Below, in pieces: positions 57,696-64,000 of a DNA stretch of 64,000 nt. Both the position numbers and the translations under genes were made by a program. Origin of the DNA: Anianibacter sp965662745 (lineage in GTDB: Bacteria; Pseudomonadota; Alphaproteobacteria; Rhodobacterales; Rhodobacteraceae); the NCBI GenBank assembly GCA_965662745.1, contig CBFIJK010000004.1, positions 1-64,000 on the forward strand, in the 5' to 3' direction. Positions within the stretch are counted from its first letter, which is position 1. Each line of letters opens with the position of its first letter. The notes under the pieces were generated by a model that was given only the letters and a program-made list of their open reading frames with translations, was not told the DNA's origin and searched no databases.

Positions 57696-57995
57696 CTAGC
57701 GCGAGCTTCCAAGGGTGATACCGAACCGAGCGGGGCGTGGACGGCCCTCCATCACGCGGTCGATGCACTCTGCCATGAATTCCCGATCCGACTGCGGATT
57801 CAGGATCGCGTTTGTGACCGTGATCCCCGTGCGCGTGCGGACACCGCCCGTGCCGACGCCGATCCCGACATTGCCGGATACGCCATCCGCGAGCGGCAAC
57901 TCCTCGCGGCACTGCCGTTCCGCGCGCTCGACCGTCATCGGCTGCGGCGCGCAGGCCGCGAGTGTTGCAAGCGACAGGGCCACGGCGCGGATCAA
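57696..57995 (-). CDS. Small lipoprotein encoded between sdhA and sdhB
   Basis: 99 residues from a TTG at 57995 that overlaps the sdhA stop (TTGA), so translation is likely coupled. MIRAVALSLATLAACAPQP is a lipoprotein signal with lipobox LAAC and lipidated C15. The mature part has VERAERQCREELPLADG, a Gly/Thr-rich central run, and DREFMAECIDRVMEGRPRPARFG, with two cysteines able to pair. I know no function. Insertion inside the succinate dehydrogenase operon is notable and I recall it as a shared Rhodobacteraceae feature. Confidence 0.75.
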   Translation of the reverse strand: MIRAVALSLATLAACAPQPMTVERAERQCREELPLADGVSGNVGIGVGTGGVRTRTGITVTNAILNPQSDREFMAECIDRVMEGRPRPARFGITLGSSR

Positions 57996-59794
57996 TAAAC
58001 CCGTGCCTTGGGCGCGATCTTTTTCAGTTCGATCCCGCCTTCGTTGTGACCCAGAAGAGGGTTCACATGAACAGGGCGATAATCCAGATCGACCTTGCCG
58101 TTGACCATGGCAAGCGTGTGGACGCGCCAGTCTTCGTCGTTGCGATCAGGATAATCCTCGTGCGCGTGGGCGCCGCGGCTTTCCTTGCGCGCCTCTGCCG
58201 ATACGATGGTCGCCAGCGCATTGGGCATGAGGTTGGTCAGTTCCAGCGTTTCCATCAGGTCCGTGTTCCAGACCATGGACCGGTCGGTGACACTGATGTC
58301 GTCCATCTTTCTGGCGACGGCGTACATCTTGTCGACACCCTCGGCGAGGGTCTTGTCGGTGCGGAAGACCGCTGCGTCGGATTGCATGGTCTGCTGCATC
58401 TCGTCGCGCAGTTCAGCCGTGGACACGGTGCCCTTGGCGTGACGCAGACCATCAAAGCGCGACAGCGCCTGATCGAGCGAGGCCTGGTTCAGCGTCGGAT
58501 TGGACGCATTGGCGTCGACCACTTCGCCCGCCTTGATCGCGGCGGCGCGGCCAAAGACCACAAGGTCAATGAGCGAGTTCGACCCAAGACGGTTCGCGCC
58601 ATGAACACTCGCGCAGCCCGCTTCGCCCACGGCCATCAAGCCGGGCGTGATGCGGTCAGGCTCATCCTTAGTGGGATTGAGAACCTCGCCCCAGTAGTTC
58701 GTCGGAATACCGCCCATGTTGTAATGCACGGTCGGCAGAACCGGGATCGGCTCTTTCGTGACGTCGACACCGGCAAAGATGCGCGCCGATTCCGAGATGC
58801 CGGGAAGGCGAAGGTGCAGCGCTTCGGGCGGCAGGTGGCTAAGGTGCAGGTGGATGTGATCCCCCTTCTCGCCCACGCCGCGCCCTTCGCGGATTTCCAT
58901 CGTCATGCAGCGCGAGACGACATCGCGGCTGGCCAGGTCCTTGTAGGTTGGCGCGTAGCGTTCCATGAATCGCTCGCCCTCGGAATTCGTCAGGTAGCCA
59001 CCTTCGCCGCGTGCGCCTTCAGTGATCAGGCAACCCGCGCCGTAGATGCCGGTCGGGTGGAATTGCACGAATTCCATGTCCTGCAAGGGTAGTCCCGCGC
59101 GCGCCACCATGCCGCCGCCGTCGCCGGTGCAGGTATGGGCCGAGGTCGCCGAGAAATAGGCGCGGCCATAGCCGCCCGTGGCCAGCACGGTCATCTTCGC
59201 ATTGAAGACATGGATGGTGCCGTCATCAAGCTTCCAGGCCACGACGCCCTGGCACTGGCCATCGTCGGACATGATGAGGTCGATCGCGAAGTATTCGATG
59301 AAGAACTCCGCGTTGTTCTTGAGGCTTTGACCATACAGCGTGTGCAGGATCGCATGACCGGTGCGGTCGGCGGCGGCGCACGTGCGCTGCACGGGCGGGC
59401 CTTCGCCGAATTCCGTGGTGTGCCCGCCAAACGGCCGCTGATAAATCTCGCCCTTTTCGGTACGCGAGAACGGAACGCCGTAATGTTCCAGCTCATACAC
59501 CGCTTTGGGCGCTTCGCGGGCGAGGTATTCCATCGCGTCCACGTCGCCCAGCCAGTCCGACCCTTTCACGGTGTCGTACATGTGCCATTGCCAGTGGTCG
59601 GGGCCCATGTTTCCAAGGCTGGCCGCGATGCCGCCTTGTGCCGCTACCGTGTGGGACCGGGTCGGGAAAACCTTGGTCACGCAAGCGGTCTTGAGGCCCT
59701 GTTCAGCCATGCCAAGCGTCGCGCGCAGGCCGGATCCGCCGGCGCCGACAACCACGACATCGTAATTATGCGTCTCGTATTCGTAGGAAGCCAT
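57992..59794 (-). CDS. sdhA: Succinate dehydrogenase flavoprotein subunit
   Basis: 600 residues from the ATG at 59794, with AGGAA seven bases upstream. FAD fold VVVVGAGGSGLRATLGMAE, the covalent-flavin His in TRSHTVAAQGG, the active-site region FHPTGIYGAGCLITEGARGEGG and HIHLHLSHLPPE, and the dehydrogenase end with RSRGAHAHEDYPDRND-like wording (ESRGAHAHEDYPDRND). It oxidises succinate to fumarate in the TCA cycle. Two bases overlap the lipoprotein start region downstream; sdhD is upstream. Confidence 0.98.
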   Translation of the reverse strand: MASYEYETHNYDVVVVGAGGSGLRATLGMAEQGLKTACVTKVFPTRSHTVAAQGGIAASLGNMGPDHWQWHMYDTVKGSDWLGDVDAMEYLAREAPKAVYELEHYGVPFSRTEKGEIYQRPFGGHTTEFGEGPPVQRTCAAADRTGHAILHTLYGQSLKNNAEFFIEYFAIDLIMSDDGQCQGVVAWKLDDGTIHVFNAKMTVLATGGYGRAYFSATSAHTCTGDGGGMVARAGLPLQDMEFVQFHPTGIYGAGCLITEGARGEGGYLTNSEGERFMERYAPTYKDLASRDVVSRCMTMEIREGRGVGEKGDHIHLHLSHLPPEALHLRLPGISESARIFAGVDVTKEPIPVLPTVHYNMGGIPTNYWGEVLNPTKDEPDRITPGLMAVGEAGCASVHGANRLGSNSLIDLVVFGRAAAIKAGEVVDANASNPTLNQASLDQALSRFDGLRHAKGTVSTAELRDEMQQTMQSDAAVFRTDKTLAEGVDKMYAVARKMDDISVTDRSMVWNTDLMETLELTNLMPNALATIVSAEARKESRGAHAHEDYPDRNDEDWRVHTLAMVNGKVDLDYRPVHVNPLLGHNEGGIELKKIAPKARVY

Positions 59795-59808
59795 TGAATC
59801 GTTCCTTT

Positions 59809-60180
59809 TCAAAGCGCCAGCCGAGCGATGGCGAGAACGCCCGTCGCGGCCGCGGCATAGCAGAGGCAGGTCATCGCGATCACCAGGAGGTGGCGTTTCT
59901 CTCCGCCGACATAATCCTCGATCAGCACCTGAACGCCGCCTTTGAAGTGCATGAAGCTGACGACGATGGTCAGCACGGCGACAAGCGCCGGGAAAGGACG
60001 GCCGAAATAGGCGATCACCGCGTCATGCGGCTCTCCCAGCATCGGCCCGAACGTGAAGACGAACAGCGGAACCAGGACGACCAGCGCGTAAGAGCTTTTG
60101 GTCATGGACCAGAAATGCGCCGTTCCGGTGCGGGCGGCCCCAAGGCCGACGGCGCGCTTGCGATCTGTCATAAATGCCAT
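59809..60180 (-). CDS. sdhD: Succinate dehydrogenase membrane anchor subunit SdhD
   Basis: 123 residues with three hydrophobic helices. Marks: GTAHFWSMTKSSYALVVLVPL at the N-terminus and SFMHFKGGVQVLIEDYV, whose His is the expected haem b ligand. It forms the quinone site with SdhC and SdhB. The ATG at 60180 follows an AGGAG site. Sits between sdhC and sdhA, 14 bases before sdhA. Confidence 0.95.
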   Translation of the reverse strand: MAFMTDRKRAVGLGAARTGTAHFWSMTKSSYALVVLVPLFVFTFGPMLGEPHDAVIAYFGRPFPALVAVLTIVVSFMHFKGGVQVLIEDYVGGEKRHLLVIAMTCLCYAAAATGVLAIARLAL

Positions 60181-60191
60181 GTCGGGTCTCC

Positions 60192-60581
60192 TCAGATCAC
60201 AAGCAGGGTCAGGACGGTCAGCACCAGCGATCCGAAGATCATGATGTAGCCCATCGTGTAGGCGCTTTTCAGGTCAAGGCCTCGGCCCGTGTCCCAGATC
60301 AGATGACGGATGCCACCGAGTGAGTGGAACCATAGCGCCCAGAGCGACAGCGTCAGGACAAGATCGCCAAACCAGCTGGTCAGCACCGCGTCCGCCGTCG
60401 CGAAGTAGTCGGGCCCGTAAGAGGCCGCGAGAAACCACCAAACGATCAGGATCCCGGCCACGAGCATCGCATTGCCCGTGATCCGCACGAAGATCGAGGT
60501 CATCGAGGTCATTTGCGGCTTGTAATACGGCCCGATCATGAAGGGCGAAAGCGGGCGTTTGCCCCGGTTCACATCAGCCAT
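60192..60581 (-). CDS. sdhC: Succinate dehydrogenase cytochrome b556 subunit SdhC
   Basis: 129 residues, three hydrophobic helices. Family marks: RGKRPLSPFMIGPYYKPQMTS (the RPLSP pattern), then the haem-ligand region WFHSLGGIRHLIWDTGRGLD with its conserved His-Gly-Arg-His. With SdhD it anchors complex II in the membrane and holds haem b. First gene of the sdh operon; the promoter and twin palindromes lie in the 168-base spacer upstream. Confidence 0.97.
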   Translation of the reverse strand: MADVNRGKRPLSPFMIGPYYKPQMTSMTSIFVRITGNAMLVAGILIVWWFLAASYGPDYFATADAVLTSWFGDLVLTLSLWALWFHSLGGIRHLIWDTGRGLDLKSAYTMGYIMIFGSLVLTVLTLLVI

Positions 60582-60621
60582 GCATCATCCTTCCGGCTTG
60601 GATTGCTTGGGTTTTGCCTTT

Positions 60622-60739
60622 GACATAGCAAAATCTGAGGCACTGTCACGCGGCTAGCGGCGCTAACAGTGCGGCATTTTCGTTAAATCAGTGTCAGGTA
60701 CAAGATTTGTGATCACTGTTTTTACATGCGTGATCACAA
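60622..60739 (-). promoter_or_regulatory. Candidate sdh promoter and operators
   Basis: On the minus strand GTGACA (60644-60649) and TATGTC (60622-60627) form a -35/-10 pair with 16 bases between, about 40 bases before sdhC. Upstream stand TAGCG-G-CGCTA (60655-60665), a LacI-like palindrome, and two perfect 8-bp palindromes GTGATCAC (60709-60716 and 60730-60737) exactly 21 bases apart, i.e. two helical turns. Together TTGTGATCAC and GTGATCACAA (60707-60716, 60730-60739) form a larger dyad. Confidence 0.5.
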
Positions 60740-60749
60740 GAATGCACGC

Positions 60750-61550
60750 CTATCGAGTCGCCATGTAGAGCTCTGCCAGATACTCGGCGAATTCCGTGCA
60801 CATGATGATGGATGGAACGTTGGGATCGTAGAACGCGTTTGCCTCGCCGCAGGATTCGACGATCACATCCAGATCGCGGTCCATCGACATATCGGCATTG
60901 AGATTCGCAACTTCCATCGCGATCACGTCAAAGGTCAGCCGCTCGATCTCGGTGCCGCCCGCGCGATCGATCATCCGAAAGCTGCGCCCCGCGCCACGCT
61001 TGCGCAGATCGTCCATCACCGGCCCCCAGCTTTCGCTGGCCAGTTCATATTCCTCTTCGCAGGTCCGCGCGCGTGCGGCCGGCAGGCCAAGCTCTTCGGC
61101 GATATCCTCGCGCTCGTCGGGATTGGCGCCGTAGAACAGGCAGACCAGCGTGAAAAAACGCTGCCGGTCCGTGCCATGCACATCCCACCATGCCTCTTCA
61201 TAGCCTTTCGCCTCGGCGTCCTTTGCCTGGGTCAGAAACCCGTGCGCGGTGTGATAGGCGATGGCGACGGCGCTTTGTTCGTTGAAGACATCATGCACCA
61301 GAAGGATCGAAAGCACGTCGGCGGCGTCTTCCTCTTGCCCGAAGATCGGCAGCCGTTCGATATCGATCACGGCATGCCCAAGCTCGTGATACAGAATCGC
61401 AATCAGGTTCGAAGTGATGAAGCTTCGGATATCCTGCGCCATCTGCGGCGCTTCTTGCACGACCTCGACCTCGGCGGGCGGCGCAGCTTCGCCAGGCGGG
61501 CTGACAGCCGCCCCTGCCAAGAAGATCGCGAAGAAAATCGATTGGAACAT
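60750..61550 (-). CDS. DUF4344-family putative metallopeptidase
   Basis: 266 residues from the ATG at 61550, seven bases after mch; earlier in-frame starts lie inside mch. N-terminal signal peptide (MFQSIFFAIFLAGAAVS), a Pro/Ala-rich linker, then ILYHELGHAVIDIERLPIFGQEEDAADVLS with the zinc HExxH motif and a Glu farther on, as in the DUF4344 family of exported peptidases. The rest shows cysteines in LVCLFYG and RTCEEEYELA. Substrate unknown. Ends just before the sdh palindromes. Confidence 0.82.
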   Translation of the reverse strand: MFQSIFFAIFLAGAAVSPPGEAAPPAEVEVVQEAPQMAQDIRSFITSNLIAILYHELGHAVIDIERLPIFGQEEDAADVLSILLVHDVFNEQSAVAIAYHTAHGFLTQAKDAEAKGYEEAWWDVHGTDRQRFFTLVCLFYGANPDEREDIAEELGLPAARARTCEEEYELASESWGPVMDDLRKRGAGRSFRMIDRAGGTEIERLTFDVIAMEVANLNADMSMDRDLDVIVESCGEANAFYDPNVPSIIMCTEFAEYLAELYMATR

Positions 61551-61557
61551 ACCGCTA

Positions 61558-62586
61558 TCAGAGAGGGATGAGCGCCCAGTAATCAAGGTCCAGCAGCACG
61601 TCGGGCAAATATTTTCCGTCATTGCCGCGCAATTCGCCGGGATTTCCCTTCGTTGCCACCAGCCGAAGCCGTAGCGCGCCGACCCCGGGCGCATCTGTTT
61701 CGGCCATATCCAGCACCTCGGACCACGCTCGCACCGTATCGCCTGCAAAGCAGGGATTGGCATGCGCCCCGCCATTCAGCCCAACGATCATCTGCGCATT
61801 CGCAAGCCCGTTGAAGGACAGCGCGCGGGCCAGCGAGATGATGTGCCCGCCATAGATCAGGCGCTTTCCATCGTCGCGGTTCGTCGCGTCAAAATGCACC
61901 TTCGCGGTGTTCTGCCAGAGGCGCGTGGCCAGCATATGCTCTGCCTCTTCCACCGTGACGCCGTCGACATGGTCGATGATCTCGCCGGGCTGATAGTCGC
62001 CCCAAGAGTGCGGCTCTCCGGCGAGGGTATGATCGTATCCGGTGAAATCGAGGCCCTTGGGGATCACCAGCGACGCGGGGTCGACCACTTTCGGCAGCTT
62101 CGGAATGACCGTCACGGGCGCGGGCGCATCCAGATCACGTTTTCGGACCATGACCCAGCGTACGTAATCAAGGACGACCTCGTCATGCTGGTTCAGGCCC
62201 TTGGTGCGCACATAGACGACGCCGGATTTCCCGTTCGAGTTTTCCTTGACCCCGATCACCTCGGATTCGGACCGCAGCGTATCGCCGGGCCAGACCGGCA
62301 TCCGCCAGCGGCCATCTGCATAACCAAGATTGGCGACCGCGTTCAGCGACACGTCTGGCACCGTCTTGCCGAACACCACGTGAAAGGCAATCAGATCATC
62401 GAGCGGGCTGAACGGCAGGCCGCAGTCCTGCGCGAAGACATCTGACGAATGCAGAGCATGACGCGCGGGATAGAGCATGTGATAAAGCGCGCGCTCGGCC
62501 ATCTTGACGGTGCGCGGGACGGCGTGGCGAATGACATCGCCGACCGCGTAATCCTCAAAAAACCGGCCGGGATTCGTCTTGGTCAT
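61558..62586 (-). CDS. mch: Mesaconyl-CoA hydratase (MaoC/hot-dog family)
   Basis: 342 residues from the ATG at 62586, which overlaps the DUF1737 stop as TGATG (the annotated-looking extra TTG codon before it is unlikely). Two hot-dog MaoC domains: the first from FFEDYAVGDVIRHAVPRTVK to LDYVRWVMVRKR, the second from YQPGEIIDHVDGVTVEEAEHM to LDYWALIPL. Adds water to mesaconyl-CoA to give beta-methylmalyl-CoA in the ethylmalonyl-CoA pathway. The neighbourhood (malyl-CoA thioesterase, nnrU, DUF1737, mch) matches my memory of R. sphaeroides. Confidence 0.93.
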   Translation of the reverse strand: MTKTNPGRFFEDYAVGDVIRHAVPRTVKMAERALYHMLYPARHALHSSDVFAQDCGLPFSPLDDLIAFHVVFGKTVPDVSLNAVANLGYADGRWRMPVWPGDTLRSESEVIGVKENSNGKSGVVYVRTKGLNQHDEVVLDYVRWVMVRKRDLDAPAPVTVIPKLPKVVDPASLVIPKGLDFTGYDHTLAGEPHSWGDYQPGEIIDHVDGVTVEEAEHMLATRLWQNTAKVHFDATNRDDGKRLIYGGHIISLARALSFNGLANAQMIVGLNGGAHANPCFAGDTVRAWSEVLDMAETDAPGVGALRLRLVATKGNPGELRGNDGKYLPDVLLDLDYWALIPL

Positions 62587-62789
62587 CAAAGCTGTCCCAG
62601 CTTCATATCCGGGTCATAGTCGCCCTCGACCTCTTTCGTGACGGCCTGCGCGCAGCGCATCTTGCCGCTTGCCGCGTCAAAGGCGTAGGCCGGATCGCCA
62701 TAAAGCGCCCAGCCCTTAGACAGGGCCAGCGTAACCTTGTGGCAAAATGCGGATGTGTCGTCCTCGGTCAACAGCCGGTAAGCAATCAT
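62586..62789 (-). CDS. DUF1737 small protein
   Basis: 67 residues from the ATG at 62789 (MIAYRLLTEDDTSAFCHKV), followed by LSKGWALYGDPAYAFDA and CAQAVTKEVEGDY. This is the DUF1737 family of short proteins of unknown function. Its start is four bases after nnrU and its stop overlaps the mch start (TGATG), so it is translationally coupled to the pathway enzyme. Position between nnrU and mch is conserved in my recall of Rhodobacter. Confidence 0.8.
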   Translation of the reverse strand: MIAYRLLTEDDTSAFCHKVTLALSKGWALYGDPAYAFDAASGKMRCAQAVTKEVEGDYDPDMKLGQL

Positions 62790-62793
62790 CGGA

Positions 62794-63354
62794 TCATCCT
62801 GCGAAGGGGTAATAGCCAAGCCACGTATGAACCGCCGCGATGATCGCGTAGAGTACGAGCGCGATGATCAAGAGTCTCACATCGCCCTTCACGCTGCCCC
62901 CCGTGAACGGTTCAGGCGCGGGCTCCTGCGCATTGATCAGCACGATCTCGACCACGGCCCAGACGATCAGAACACCCCAAAGCACGATCGAGGCCAGATC
63001 GCCGTTCACCAGAAGATGCGCGACACCCCATAGGATGAAGCCGGTCAACTGCGGATGGCGCAGCTTGCCGCGCAGGCGACTTTTCGATGAGCCCAGCCCA
63101 AACAGCGCAATGGCGATCAGCATCAAGAGATTATTAAGATGCACCCCCCAGCTTGGCGGATCGTAGATGGGGACGAATTCAGCATTCCGATAGCCGATCA
63201 CCATAAGAATGACCGACCCGACGAGGATCAGCGCGAAGACCCCCTTGGACGCCTCGCCAATCATATTTGTCATCATCGCGCGCGGACCCGGCAGGAGGCG
63301 CTTGAAGAGATGGGCATCGACCCAAACGAACAGTCCAAGAAGCAGCGTAATCAT
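62794..63354 (-). CDS. nnrU: NnrU-family membrane protein
   Basis: 186 residues, about six hydrophobic helices. Marks: LFVWVDAHLFKRLLPGPRA, the motif RHPQLTGFILWGVAHLLVNGDLAS, and TWLGYYPFAG at the end. NnrU family proteins are associated with denitrification genes in Rhodobacter but are also related to isoprenylcysteine-methyltransferase-like membrane proteins, and here there are no denitrification genes. Start overlaps the malyl-CoA thioesterase stop (ATGA), so it is part of that operon. Confidence 0.9.
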   Translation of the reverse strand: MITLLLGLFVWVDAHLFKRLLPGPRAMMTNMIGEASKGVFALILVGSVILMVIGYRNAEFVPIYDPPSWGVHLNNLLMLIAIALFGLGSSKSRLRGKLRHPQLTGFILWGVAHLLVNGDLASIVLWGVLIVWAVVEIVLINAQEPAPEPFTGGSVKGDVRLLIIALVLYAIIAAVHTWLGYYPFAG

Positions 63355-64000
63355 GAGTGGCGTTCCAGTTCCGCGATTGCATCGGCCTGAGCCAACGTGG
63401 CCCGCGCGGTCGCGACGTGCAAGTTTTCCACGATGGCGCCGTCGACAACGGCCACGCCCTGGCCCTGCGCCTCGGCCTCTTCAAAAGCGGCGATCTGGCG
63501 GCGGGCAAGGTCGATCTCGGCCTCGGACGGTGCGAAGACCTCGTTCGTCACGGCAATCTGCGCGGGATGGATCAGCGTCTTGCCGTCAAAGCCGAGCGCA
63601 CGCCCCTCTTCGCATTCCGCGCGCAACCCGTCCTCGTCCTTGAATGCGTTATAGACGCCATCCACGATCACCCGGCCGTTGGCGCGTGCGGCCAGAAGAC
63701 AGTGCTGAAGCGCCATTGTCATCGACGCGCGGCCCTGGCTGCGCAGGTCTTTGGCCAGATCATTGGTGCCCATGACCATGCCCTGCAGCCGCGAATGCGC
63801 AGCGATCTGCGCTGCATTGAGGATACCAACGGGGCTTTCCATCATCGCCCAAAGTGCGGCATTCGGGCCAAGTGTTCCGGCAATATCCAGATCCGATGTG
63901 CTGCCCACCTTGGGCAAAAGGATCGCGTCGATTGGACAAGAGGCCAGCGCGGCCAGATCCTCTGAGCCCCAAGCAGTGCCAAGCCCGTTGACGCGCACGA
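63351..64000 (-). CDS. mcl2: CitE-like (3S)-malyl-CoA thioesterase, C-terminal part (cut by window edge)
   Basis: About 216 codons are visible; the frame is open past base 64000, so the start is outside and the GTG at 63998 is an internal Val. HpcH/HpaI-CitE fold: RVNGLGTAWGSEDLAAL, AILLPKVGS, MESPVGILNA, MVMGTNDLAKDLR, DGVYNAFKDEDGLRAE and FDGKTLIHPAQIAVTNEVF. Together with nnrU, DUF1737 and mch it matches the R. sphaeroides malyl-CoA thioesterase locus as I recall it. It hydrolyses (3S)-malyl-CoA to malate and CoA. A lyase role is less likely. Confidence 0.85.
   Translation of the reverse strand, partial: VRVNGLGTAWGSEDLAALASCPIDAILLPKVGSTSDLDIAGTLGPNAALWAMMESPVGILNAAQIAAHSRLQGMVMGTNDLAKDLRSQGRASMTMALQHCLLAARANGRVIVDGVYNAFKDEDGLRAECEEGRALGFDGKTLIHPAQIAVTNEVFAPSEAEIDLARRQIAAFEEAEAQGQGVAVVDGAIVENLHVATARATLAQADAIAELERHS

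Noticed and set aside
1..64000. Mobile elements, prophage, defence islands, rRNA or tRNA genes
   Set aside because: No transposase, integrase, phage structural gene, restriction or toxin-antitoxin pair was recognised, and no tRNA-like cloverleaf with a T-loop was seen by eye. A tRNAscan run would settle the latter.

Overview
The window is a high-GC chromosomal segment of an alphaproteobacterium, almost certainly a member of the Rhodobacteraceae (Rhodobacter/Roseobacter group). Supporting evidence: an RpoH2-type sigma factor, ethylmalonyl-CoA pathway genes (ccrA, ecm, mch, a malyl-CoA thioesterase) in an order I recall from Rhodobacter sphaeroides, an Irr-type iron box, a ChvE/GguAB sugar operon and GbpR, and many 1-4 base stop/start overlaps. 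Nearly all of it is core or metabolic genome. I found no insertion sequence, prophage, integron, CRISPR array, rRNA or tRNA. No gene-free stretch exceeds about 250 bases.

Layout. 0-4.5 kb: 5' end of a D-2-hydroxyacid dehydrogenase, an SH3 protein, a cation diffusion facilitator, a cytochrome P460-like protein and an M3 oligopeptidase. 4.6-9.1 kb (minus): coaBC-dut-moeB, then rpoH2-chaN. 9.2-11.2 kb (plus): cobU and a CobC-like phosphatase, then a GST with an extra Cys-rich tail. 11.2-19.8 kb: a six-gene minus-strand operon (chvE-gguA-gguB-arabonate dehydratase-sugar 1-dehydrogenase-KDA dehydratase) for non-phosphorylative oxidation of L-arabinose/D-galactose, with divergent gbpR. 19.9-31.2 kb: comM, gshB, rsmI-yraN, a LpoA-like lipoprotein, glnD, murJ, a rhomboid-fold protein without catalytic residues, and trpS. 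31.2-38.3 kb: MFS exporter, VOC protein, aminotransferase, universal stress protein, NADP-glutamate dehydrogenase, and nfuA-tsaB-rimI behind an Irr-like box.

38.4-44.4 kb: a BMP-family nucleoside ABC importer operon ending in a trimeric-type purine nucleoside phosphorylase, with a small SnoaL-like gene inserted. 44.4-47.9 kb: TauE/SafE exporter with its TIGR02186 partner, a RecD-like helicase and a 63-residue orphan. 48.0-55.4 kb: ccrA, a PlsB-like acyltransferase, ecm, a periplasmic histidine phosphatase, a second (DeoD-type) phosphorylase, a DUF1989 protein and a small zinc-ribbon membrane protein. 55.4-60.6 kb (minus): creD and sdhCDA-lipoprotein-sdhB. 60.7-64 kb (minus): a partial malyl-CoA thioesterase gene, nnrU, DUF1737, mch and a DUF4344 protease.

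The genes connect metabolically. CcrA, Ecm and Mch, with the malyl-CoA thioesterase, belong to acetyl-CoA assimilation through ethylmalonyl-CoA. That pathway yields succinyl-CoA and malate, and succinate dehydrogenase links it to respiration. The sugar operon should end at 2-oxoglutarate, but its lactonase and semialdehyde dehydrogenase are not in the window. No wholly new system was found. The best leads are the rhomboid pseudoprotease, twin palindromes upstream of sdh, a lipoprotein gene inside the sdh operon, the SnoaL gene inside the nucleoside importer operon, the membrane-anchored MoeB and several strong candidate operators.
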